The translations under genes were made by a program, and so were the position numbers. Positions 1 through 6,117 of a stretch of 16,211 nucleotides of DNA are shown piece after piece. Below the pieces are notes generated by a model. That model was not told where the DNA came from. It made no database searches and was given only the letters and a program-made list of their open reading frames with translations. The stretch's first letter is position 1. Each line of letters starts with the position of its first letter. Origin of the DNA: Candidatus Bathyarchaeota archaeon (lineage in GTDB: Archaea > Thermoproteota > Bathyarchaeia > TCS64); assembly GCA_016867505.1 (NCBI GenBank), contig VGJH01000006.1:1-16211 (forward strand), written 5' to 3'.

Positions 1-1200
1 ATTTTAGACTGTACTTTTATGGATAAAACTAACTTCAATGTTGAACGAGTGAAAAAAAATATATTAAAATTAAATCCTGACGCCATTGGACTAACGGCTT
101 TAACCTGGACAATTCCTAGAATATTCGATTTAGCTACAACCTTGAAGAATGAAGATAAATCAATCCCAATAATTTTGGGTGGGCCCCATGTATCAGAGCT
201 TCCTCAAAGAACCTTAGAAGAATGTAAAGCATTAGACGCAGCAATAATTGGTGAAGGCGAAGAAACATTCCCAAAATTTCTGAGTCTTTACTTGAAAAAC
301 CAGCATTCTGAATTAATGAATATGAAAGGAATAATCTATAGAAAAAATGGTGCCTTATATGGTGTTCCAGAGCCCGTATATGTTGAAAACTTAGATAATC
401 TTCCTTTTCCAGCCAGACACCTATTTCCTGTTAGTGAATATATTAAATACTCAAAAAACTTTCAAGCGAAACAAAAACCCGTAGGTTCAATGATTACTTC
501 CAGAGGCTGTCCACATCAATGCACGTTCTGTACACGAGTTAATAATGGTTTAAAACATCGAGCAAGAAGCCCTGAAAATGTTGTTACTGAGATGGAGAAG
601 CTTAAAACAATGGGTTTTAATGAACTTCAGATTGTTGATGATAACTTCACTCACAACCAACCACGTGTTTTTGAAATATGCAAGCTAATTCGCGAAAAAA
701 AATTAAACATGACTTTTAGCTTAGTAAATGGAATGAGAATAGATCACGTAACAGAAGAATTAATGCAGGTCATGTATGATGCCGGATTTTATTCAATACA
801 TTTAGGTGTTGAATCTGGAGATGATGCTGTCCTTAAAACAATTAGGAAAGGTATTACAGTTAAACAAGTAAAAGATGCAATAAAAATTACTCGTAAGATT
901 GGATACGAATTAAATATTTTCTTCATAATTGGATTACCTGGCAGTTCAATCGAATCTGAGAATAGAACTTTGACATTAATTGAGGAGTTAGCTCTCCCAT
1001 TCACATATTCTGTATGTACACCTTATCCTGGTTCGCCTCTTTGGAAAGAATTAGAAGATGATATGAGAACCATCTCTTGGGATCGTTTCGATGAAGGCGA
1101 CGTCTTAAATCCCTTGTATATCCCTAAAAATTTAACAATAATTGATCTTAAGGAAGTTATTGCTAAGGCAAAAATCCTGCAAAGTAAATTAGTAAAATAA
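1..1200 (+). CDS. B12-binding-domain radical SAM protein (5' end outside window)
   Basis: The frame is open from base 1 (residues ILDCTF precede the first Met at base 19). The Ile-Leu-Asp pattern is typical of the second strand of a cobalamin-binding Rossmann domain, so the true start lies upstream and the Met at 19 is internal. Counting from that Met, residues 1-90 carry the rest of the B12-binding-like domain, including an ILGGPH strand-loop and an IGEGEETF segment. Residues 155-340 carry the radical SAM barrel, with the CX3CX2C iron-sulfur motif at C164, C168 and C171 and later motifs such as GVESGDD and the FFIIGLPG strand. The family performs methyl transfers, ring rearrangements and other radical chemistry using SAM and often cobalamin. 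The substrate cannot be read from sequence. The gene is followed by T-runs and seems to be the end of a transcription unit. Family assignment is firm, function unknown. Confidence 0.9.
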   Translation: MLDCTFMDKTNFNVERVKKNILKLNPDAIGLTALTWTIPRIFDLATTLKNEDKSIPIILGGPHVSELPQRTLEECKALDAAIIGEGEETFPKFLSLYLKNQHSELMNMKGIIYRKNGALYGVPEPVYVENLDNLPFPARHLFPVSEYIKYSKNFQAKQKPVGSMITSRGCPHQCTFCTRVNNGLKHRARSPENVVTEMEKLKTMGFNELQIVDDNFTHNQPRVFEICKLIREKKLNMTFSLVNGMRIDHVTEELMQVMYDAGFYSIHLGVESGDDAVLKTIRKGITVKQVKDAIKITRKIGYELNIFFIIGLPGSSIESENRTLTLIEELALPFTYSVCTPYPGSPLWKELEDDMRTISWDRFDEGDVLNPLYIPKNLTIIDLKEVIAKAKILQSKLVK

Positions 1201-1209
1201 ATTTAATTA

Positions 1210-1256
1210 CAATTTTTTTCGCCTATGTTTTTGATATTAAATTATTTTTTTTTATT
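1210..1256 (+). terminator. Poly-T terminator region after the radical SAM gene
   Basis: Two T-runs (seven T at about 1213-1219 and nine T at about 1244-1252) lie within 50 nt of the stop codon, with no GC-rich stem. This is the usual form of intrinsic termination in archaea. Assignment rests on composition and position only. Confidence 0.5.
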
Positions 1257-1292
1257 ATAAAACAACATTTTTGATCTTAAACATTTTAAGTA
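1254..1292 (+). promoter_or_regulatory. Probable TATA region for the CoA-transferase gene
   Basis: Two TATA-like elements precede the ATG at 1320: TTATAAAAC at about 1254-1262 and TTTTAAGTA at about 1284-1292. The second is about 30 nt from the ATG and would give a very short or absent leader. It forms the right half of a small inverted repeat CTTAAA-CAT-TTTAAG at 1276-1290. In such AT-rich DNA this could be chance. Confidence 0.3.
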
Positions 1293-1319
1293 AAAGCCAC
1301 TTACTTCATAAGATAGGCA

Positions 1320-2543
1320 ATGAAAAGTCCTCTTGAAGATATTCGTGTTATTGATCTAACCCATGTCTGGTTTGGTCCTTGGTGTACTATGATGCTTGCA
1401 GAGATGGGTGCAGAAGTCATAAAAGTTGAACCTCCTTGGGGTGCTTTGGGTAGAATTGAAGAATTTGGTCAAATGTATGGTGGTGCTGCACCGACTTTTC
1501 ACCACTTGAATCTTAACAAAAAAGACCTAGCTATTAATACAAGAACACCAGAAGGATTGAAATTAATGCAGGAGCTAATCAAAAAAAGCGACATAATAAT
1601 TAATAATTTTGCTCCTGGAACCATGGAAAAAATGGGATTAAGTTATGAAGAATGTGTTAAACTTAGACCAAACATTATTTATGCTCAACTTTCTGGGTTT
1701 GGTGACTTTGGGCCATACAGAGAATATAGTAGTTATGCTGTAATTGCAGAAGCTTTTGCTGGTTGGGCAAGAGCACAAGGAGACCGTGATGACCCGCTTG
1801 GGCCACCCAAAAGTCTAGTTGGTGCTTTAGGTGATACTGCACCAGGAACAATGGCAGCAATGGCTATCCTTGCAGCTCTTAGATACCGTGATAAAACGGG
1901 TGAAGGACAGAAAATAGATGTGGCTCAGTATGATTGTATGTTTGGTTATAACACTGGCACAACTACATATTGGTTAAGTGGAAAAACAGAGGCAGAGAGA
2001 CGTAAAGAAGACGAAGAGAGAAGAAAACAACGACAACAAGACCCCCTTAGCCAAGTCTCCGGTTACATTAAAGTAAAAGATGGTTACATTATGACGACAG
2101 GATTACGTGCAAAAGCCTTTGATGCTTTAAGAGCAAAATTCGGTGTTGAAGAACTAACAAAAGAGATGGTTATGAAGGAAGTTGAAAACATGACTCGTGA
2201 AGAAGCATTCCACTATTTCGCTAAACTAGGATTCCCAACCGCTGTAGTCTATTATGCAAGTGAATCAACTAAAGATCCTCATATAAATGCTAGAGGAATG
2301 ATTACAGAAGTTGATCACCCAATCATGGGTAAAACTAAAGCAGTTAATTTCCCGATTAAAATGAGCAAGACTCCGGGTACTGTAAAATCCGCTGCGCCTC
2401 TTCTTGGTCAGCATCAAAGAGAAATAATTATGGGGCTTCTTGGATATAATCAAGAAGAATTCGATAAACTGGTTCAGGGCGGTATCATTGCATATCAACC
2501 AGATATTGATAAACAGCTTGAAAACTGGAAGAAAACTACCTAA
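1320..2543 (+). CDS. Class III CoA transferase (CaiB/BaiF family)
   Basis: Transfers CoA between acyl-CoA thioesters and free carboxylic acids through an aspartyl-CoA intermediate, in the cytosol as a dimer of interlocked subunits. The start shows the family signature: LEDIRVIDLTH, then GPWCTMMLAEMGAEVIKVEPP at about residues 19-39. This is followed by NLNKKDL at 64-70, NFAPGTMEKMGL near 96-107 and the catalytic-region motif GDTAPGTMAA, whose Asp172 is the expected acyl-accepting residue. Length (407 aa) is normal. Residues 221-241 form a highly charged Glu/Arg/Lys insertion, longer than I expect at this point of the fold. The ATG start fits the conserved N-terminus; only a weak AGG precedes it. 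The acid and CoA donor cannot be deduced. It stands alone between T-runs, so it may be its own transcription unit. Confidence 0.9.
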   Translation: MKSPLEDIRVIDLTHVWFGPWCTMMLAEMGAEVIKVEPPWGALGRIEEFGQMYGGAAPTFHHLNLNKKDLAINTRTPEGLKLMQELIKKSDIIINNFAPGTMEKMGLSYEECVKLRPNIIYAQLSGFGDFGPYREYSSYAVIAEAFAGWARAQGDRDDPLGPPKSLVGALGDTAPGTMAAMAILAALRYRDKTGEGQKIDVAQYDCMFGYNTGTTTYWLSGKTEAERRKEDEERRKQRQQDPLSQVSGYIKVKDGYIMTTGLRAKAFDALRAKFGVEELTKEMVMKEVENMTREEAFHYFAKLGFPTAVVYYASESTKDPHINARGMITEVDHPIMGKTKAVNFPIKMSKTPGTVKSAAPLLGQHQREIIMGLLGYNQEEFDKLVQGGIIAYQPDIDKQLENWKKTT

Positions 2544-2555
2544 TTTTTTTCATTT
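2544..2555 (+). terminator. T-run terminator after the CoA-transferase gene
   Basis: Seven consecutive T residues directly follow the TAA stop (2544-2550), with further T after one C. No stem is seen. This fits archaeal T-tract termination and separates the CoA transferase from the small gene that starts at 2604. Confidence 0.45.
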
Positions 2556-2603
2556 AGATAATATATTATAAGGAAGATTTGCTTTAAACTCATAGGATGT
2601 AAC

Positions 2604-2930
2604 GTGCCATTCCTGTGGAAACCCCGAACAGACGAAGAAATTAATGCAATAGTCGAAAAAACCGCCGAAGCTATTCTTAAATATGATATGGTAGAACCAG
2701 CAATGCTATTCTTTGAATCAGTAAAACCTCTTTCTTATATGGGCGGTAAAATGGTAGCAACAGGTTTAGCTTTTTTAATACCCATCATTGGCTACTCCCT
2801 TGATGATTTTTTCGTAGCCTTTCAAGAATCCGCCAACATAGATAAATTATTAAACATAATTGAAACTAAGAAAATGGCTGAACTGGAAAAGAAACGAAAA
2901 GAAAAAGAAGCTAGAAAGCAGAAAAAATAA
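2604..2930 (+). CDS. Small membrane-associated protein of unknown function (108 aa)
   Basis: I cannot assign this to a characterised family. The start is a GTG, chosen because an AGGATG purine-rich site ends about 5 nt upstream and the reading frame is well formed from here. An upstream ATG at 2597 is stopped at once by TAA. Residues 8-40 form an amphipathic, charged N-terminal helix pair. Residues 44-66 are hydrophobic with Gly and Pro (one membrane-spanning or re-entrant segment). Residues 67-108 end in a strongly basic and acidic Lys/Glu helix, probably coiled coil. It is convergent with the four-gene membrane operon on the other strand, 34 nt away. Its membrane character makes a role with that operon conceivable, but opposite orientation weakens this. 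Coding potential is good; function unknown. Confidence 0.7.
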   Translation: MPFLWKPRTDEEINAIVEKTAEAILKYDMVEPAMLFFESVKPLSYMGGKMVATGLAFLIPIIGYSLDDFFVAFQESANIDKLLNIIETKKMAELEKKRKEKEARKQKK

Positions 2931-2964
2931 TTAAAAAAAATTTTAAAAAAGTGGAAAAGGAGTT
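2931..2964 (-). terminator. T-run terminator of the minus-strand membrane operon
   Basis: Read on the minus strand, the DNA just after the stop codon of the last membrane gene holds two T-tracts (complements of 2945-2950 and 2933-2940, six and eight T) starting about 15 nt past the stop. The stretch between the two convergent genes is only 34 nt, so transcription from both sides must end here or overlap. Confidence 0.5.
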
Positions 2965-3612
2965 TTAGGCTAATGCGCCAAAGAACACCATTCTGAAGAA
3001 CTTTAGGAATTTATCTGATGCGCCAATGAACAAGCTCTGTGACCAGACAACATCTTGTGCATATAATACACCTATTGATGACATCAAGAATAAACGCCCA
3101 AATACAAGAATGTATCTTAATGGGCCTTTTAATTCTACTGTAAACAACCAATAAGTTAACGCACATAATGTACCAACGAAGGCTAATAACGCACTTGCTT
3201 GATCGAAAGGAGTTTTTGCTCCAGCTACTTGTGTAATGGCTCTGTTAATTGGTGTCAACAGGTTACTGGCAATATATGTTGTGAAAAGTGAACCCATACC
3301 GATACCAAGCGATAAGGAGTATGAGTAACTAGCAATCCAGCCCTTCCCCTTCCATAATCTTGTATAGAAGAGAATGCCACAGAGCACGGGTATAATATTA
3401 ATTATTTTTGTACCATTAGCAATTGGTACCAATATTTGTAAATAGATGCGGTTAATGTTTACTAATAAAAAGTGAACTGTTGAAATTGATATAACTATCT
3501 GAGCAGCGCCTCTGGCAAATATGTTGTCTGTTTTGTATAGATAAGACCATACGCACGCTACCATGAACATTTGGATAAACAAGAACAGCGTGTCTTGAAT
3601 TGTTAGTGCCAT
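2965..3612 (-). CDS. Six-TM membrane protein, last gene of the DUF6754 operon (215 aa)
   Basis: Function unknown. Hydrophobic segments at about residues 8-26, 34-62, 69-86, 96-118, 136-158 and 166-185 predict six membrane spans. A final amphipathic Lys/Phe-rich segment lies at 199-215. Loops carry few charges and there are no recognisable enzymatic motifs. Polar residues within spans (Asn52, Asn54, Arg55 in the second; Tyr-Ala-Gln-Asp after the sixth) could line a path or bind a partner. The ATG abuts the TAA of the preceding gene, and a strong GGAGGAG site sits 9-16 nt upstream inside that gene, so translation is coupled. Length and position mirror the 224-aa six-TM protein two genes upstream, suggesting that the operon repeats a soluble-domain/six-TM pair. 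No signal peptide beyond the first span. Confidence 0.8.
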   Translation of the reverse strand: MALTIQDTLFLFIQMFMVACVWSYLYKTDNIFARGAAQIVISISTVHFLLVNINRIYLQILVPIANGTKIINIIPVLCGILFYTRLWKGKGWIASYSYSLSLGIGMGSLFTTYIASNLLTPINRAITQVAGAKTPFDQASALLAFVGTLCALTYWLFTVELKGPLRYILVFGRLFLMSSIGVLYAQDVVWSQSLFIGASDKFLKFFRMVFFGALA

Positions 3613-4422
3613 TTACTTTTTCTCCTCCTTTCCTAACATTGAAAGATTACCAACAATAATAATTACACATAATGTAATTATTCCTAGATTCTTTGCATCG
3701 TTTGTTTTAATACCGTCTCCAAGATATCCTGTCCAAACTTCCAGTTCTCCTCCCTGTGAAGCTCCACCAACAAAACCGAAAATAGGGCCTCTTTCTGGGT
3801 CATAAAATGGCCCTACAAAAGGTAAGAGTCCTGTACCAGTTCCCCAAGATACCAAGGGTATGCCACACCAATTCCAATACCTGGCTGACATACCCCCACT
3901 AACATAAAGATCAATATCGTGGTAATCTTTAATATCTTTCATCATAGGTACTTTAACAGCATCATCAAGTGAATTTCCATTCCTGTCCGTTGTGAAATAG
4001 TCTCTAATTCTGTTAGTGAAGACAACATGAGCAGCTTCATCCATTGCCATATATGGGAAAATGACATAGTCTCGTCCTTCTACTTTTCCAGCAGCACCAA
4101 CCTTACTTAATACTTGATTAATAACAATTGGTGCATCAACATCGGAAAGTAGAATTAATATTTTTAGGTTTTGTGCGAATAGGAGCTTGTAAGTTGCTAC
4201 ATATATTGGTTCAACGTCAGGAAGCATTGTTATGTATCCTGAAAATGATGTTAATACAACTGACCCTGCTGGGTATGATCTAATTTTAGCTACATAGTTT
4301 TTAACACTACTACCAACAGTTGTAGGAATACCAATTGGTACAAGTAATGGAATAAATGTAATTATTGTCATAAATGCATAAATAAGTCTATAATCGATTT
4401 TTCCTAGTTTAGATAAAGCCAT
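3613..4422 (-). CDS. TM-alpha/beta domain-TM protein, partner of DUF6754 protein (269 aa)
   Basis: Function unknown. One span at about residues 13-33, an extramembrane alpha/beta domain at 35-243, and a second span at 246-264 followed by a short basic tail (KEEKK). The domain has alternating strands and helices, for example a KILILLS strand at 87-93, GRDYVIFPY at 116-124, a DLYVSGGMSARYW segment at 171-183 and a glycine-rich FGFVGGASQGGE stretch at 215-226. Architecture and length nearly match the DUF6754 protein at the head of the operon, and short similarities (AGK-x-RD-x-Y; GG-x-x-R before the last third) hint at distant homology. The ATG overlaps the upstream TAA by one base (TAATG), and a GGAGGT site lies 9 nt before the ATG, so it is translationally coupled and tightly co-expressed. 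Confidence 0.8.
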   Translation of the reverse strand: MALSKLGKIDYRLIYAFMTIITFIPLLVPIGIPTTVGSSVKNYVAKIRSYPAGSVVLTSFSGYITMLPDVEPIYVATYKLLFAQNLKILILLSDVDAPIVINQVLSKVGAAGKVEGRDYVIFPYMAMDEAAHVVFTNRIRDYFTTDRNGNSLDDAVKVPMMKDIKDYHDIDLYVSGGMSARYWNWCGIPLVSWGTGTGLLPFVGPFYDPERGPIFGFVGGASQGGELEVWTGYLGDGIKTNDAKNLGIITLCVIIIVGNLSMLGKEEKK

Positions 4423-5096
4423 TAAGCCGTTACCTCCACAGCAGTTCTTTCTCTTCCAAGCAATTGCCTACATCCTACAAGCAGTGAACCAAAAGCCATA
4501 CAGATTAGTGCGGCGTTATAACCACCAGTATAACCAATATTGTTTATCCAATCACCAAGGGGTAGCATCCATGGGAAGTATAGGTTGAAAATTGGAGTAT
4601 TACGGAGTGTATAGATTACTCCTGAGAGTAATAGAATTGAAGCTTCCAAGTTCCTGAACCTTAACATTCTATATGAAGCTGACATTAAGTAAAGGAACAT
4701 TAAACCATAGAATGCTTGACTCTGAGCTCCATAGAAGCCATTATACCACCATACATAACTAGGGTGTGTAACTCCAAGTTGCATTTTACCCCAATCTGCG
4801 TACATTATTGACAAAGCTACAAGAAGTAATGAGAAAACTACAAGGATTCCAAACATAAGAACTGGTACGATTCCCTTATTTCTATTCATCTGCATTGAAT
4901 GGTATTCACCATTAAATAAGTAGATAACACCAAGACCCCACGCAATCATTGAGATATAAGACGTCCAACTACCCAGAGTAGTCCAGTAGTTTAAGAGACT
5001 AGGATCATCAATGAACCTGTTTAATAGGATTGGAAAGGCTGTTACTGCGACCATTATAAGAGGTAAATCTCTTCTAATAAAATTTCTTGATGCCAT
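4422..5096 (-). CDS. Six-TM membrane protein of the DUF6754 operon (224 aa)
   Basis: Function unknown. Probable spans lie at residues 11-26, 42-62, 77-100, 126-144, 150-164 and 185-208. The N-terminus (SRNFIRRD) and C-terminus (GRERTAVEV) are charged. The loop at 100-125 is rich in aromatic residues (HPSYVWWYNGFYG). Arg146, Arg148 and Arg165 sit at span borders. No transporter or receptor motif is recognised. The start lies 2 nt after the stop of the DUF6754 gene; no strong ribosome site is visible there, so translation probably depends on coupling. It is the counterpart of the 215-aa protein at the end of the operon. I expect it to be the integral membrane partner of one of the two single-domain proteins; this is inference from alternation in gene order. 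Confidence 0.8.
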   Translation of the reverse strand: MASRNFIRRDLPLIMVAVTAFPILLNRFIDDPSLLNYWTTLGSWTSYISMIAWGLGVIYLFNGEYHSMQMNRNKGIVPVLMFGILVVFSLLLVALSIMYADWGKMQLGVTHPSYVWWYNGFYGAQSQAFYGLMFLYLMSASYRMLRFRNLEASILLLSGVIYTLRNTPIFNLYFPWMLPLGDWINNIGYTGGYNAALICMAFGSLLVGCRQLLGRERTAVEVTA

Positions 5097-5098
5097 TT

Positions 5099-5911
5099 TT
5101 ACAACCCCGCAAGACCTTTAAAAGGAATACCTACAAACCATTGTAAAATTAATCCACCAACAAGTAGAACAACTGCAATGTATTTCCATAATTCTTCACT
5201 TACAATGCTGCTTGTGAGATATTTGTTTTCACTTAAAGCAGCTCCTGCAGCTAATAACTCTTCACCAATGAACATATGATCACACGCCATGGCGAAGATG
5301 TAGGTTGCTGTCCACCTTGGAGTTCCACCAATAACAATAGCGTTATTGATTTTTGCCGCTTCAAGTATTGGGAACTCGTAAGTGATTACGCTACCAGCGT
5401 GCATGAAAAGACCGACGCCTTCGCGCACAAAACTCGTATAAACCCCAGGAGAGAATGCAGCTGTTAGATAACCATAATAATGCATGTCTCCTCTTTGGAA
5501 CGAATCCGGCTTGCCAGCCTCTACATAGCCTTCGCGGATGACACCCTCAATCATAGGAATTGATTCTCCTTGGCTTGGTAGATGCATGATCATTCTTGTT
5601 CCATATTTCGCTACAAGTCTTGTTGTATATTTTAAGACAGCTAGGGCTGCAATGGTGGTTCCAACTGAGCTAGACATAATGGGGGCACCATCACTACCTA
5701 ATGAGTAGTGGACTGGTTTACCCATCTCCAATGCACGCCCAACACCTTCTTCAATTGCTAATGTTGCAGGCATTATTCTTAGTTTAGGTAAAGTCTCGTT
5801 TTTTTCGACTTTACGTAAGTAGTAGTACACTGTTGTAAACATTATAACATACCAGACAAATTCCATCCAAAACTGTGTTTTAATAGCGACCATTTTCAAT
5901 CGCAGTATCAT
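5099..5911 (-). CDS. DUF6754-family membrane protein, head gene of the operon (270 aa)
   Basis: I recognise this as the DUF6754 family from the run GVGRALEMGKPVHYSLG (56-72), the segment before EGYVEAGKPDSF and the late motif IGEELLAAGAALS (215-227). The family has no established function that I know of. One N-terminal span at about residues 13-31 is followed by LRKVEK, which by the positive-inside rule places the 200-residue alpha/beta domain in the cytoplasm. A C-terminal span follows at 242-260. The domain alternates hydrophobic strands (RMIMHLP, NNAIVIGGTPRW) with helices, as in Rossmann-type folds, but I see no catalytic signature. The start at 5911 lies about 27 nt from a TATA-like element and may be leaderless. 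Met7 at 5893 is an alternative start. It is divergently transcribed from the mutL gene across 206 bp. Confidence 0.85.
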   Translation of the reverse strand: MILRLKMVAIKTQFWMEFVWYVIMFTTVYYYLRKVEKNETLPKLRIMPATLAIEEGVGRALEMGKPVHYSLGSDGAPIMSSSVGTTIAALAVLKYTTRLVAKYGTRMIMHLPSQGESIPMIEGVIREGYVEAGKPDSFQRGDMHYYGYLTAAFSPGVYTSFVREGVGLFMHAGSVITYEFPILEAAKINNAIVIGGTPRWTATYIFAMACDHMFIGEELLAAGAALSENKYLTSSIVSEELWKYIAVVLLVGGLILQWFVGIPFKGLAGL

Positions 5912-5925
5912 GTAAGACTGATGCG

Positions 5926-5943
5926 TTTAAAAAATTTTATACT
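5926..5943 (-). promoter_or_regulatory. TATA-box region of the four-gene membrane operon
   Basis: On the minus strand the sequence reads TATAAAATTTTTTAAAC. The TATAAAA part is centred about 27 nt upstream of the ATG at 5911, the distance expected for a leaderless archaeal transcript. The TTTAAA part, about 10 nt nearer, would instead give a short leader to the ATG at 5893. No Shine-Dalgarno sequence precedes either ATG, consistent with leaderless initiation. Confidence 0.5.
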
Positions 5944-5990
5944 CAAAACACATAATCGCTATTAAAAACATTATAAAACTGAATTATTAT

Positions 5991-6004
5991 TGTTAATATT
6001 AACA
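5991..6004. promoter_or_regulatory. Perfect 14-bp palindrome, candidate operator
   Basis: TGTTAATATTAACA is exactly self-complementary over 14 bp. It lies near the middle of the region between the divergent membrane operon and mutL, about 50 bp beyond the TATA region of one and 57 bp before that of the other. A symmetric site here could bind a dimeric regulator that acts on both units. Its AT content means that chance occurrence is not excluded. Confidence 0.4.
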
Positions 6005-6060
6005 TAACATTTTGTAAAAATTTCTTTTAACCTTAGTTAGTCTACTCTACTAAATACTAA

Positions 6061-6072
6061 TTTTTATATAAT
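6061..6072 (+). promoter_or_regulatory. TATA box of the mutL operon
   Basis: TTTTTATATAAT lies about 50 nt upstream of the ATG at 6118. Transcription starting about 25 nt past it would give a leader of roughly 25-30 nt, which includes an AGGAA ribosome-binding-like site at 6101-6105. It is the best TATA match in the plus direction in this intergenic region. Confidence 0.5.
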
Positions 6073-6117
6073 CATAAAATGAAAAAAAATAATCCTTAAT
6101 AGGAAACAAGTATAGTT

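Noticed and set aside
6037..6053. Inverted repeat TTAGT-7 nt-ACTAA before mutL
   Set aside because: Only 5-bp arms in AT-rich DNA; too weak to call beside the much better 14-bp palindrome.
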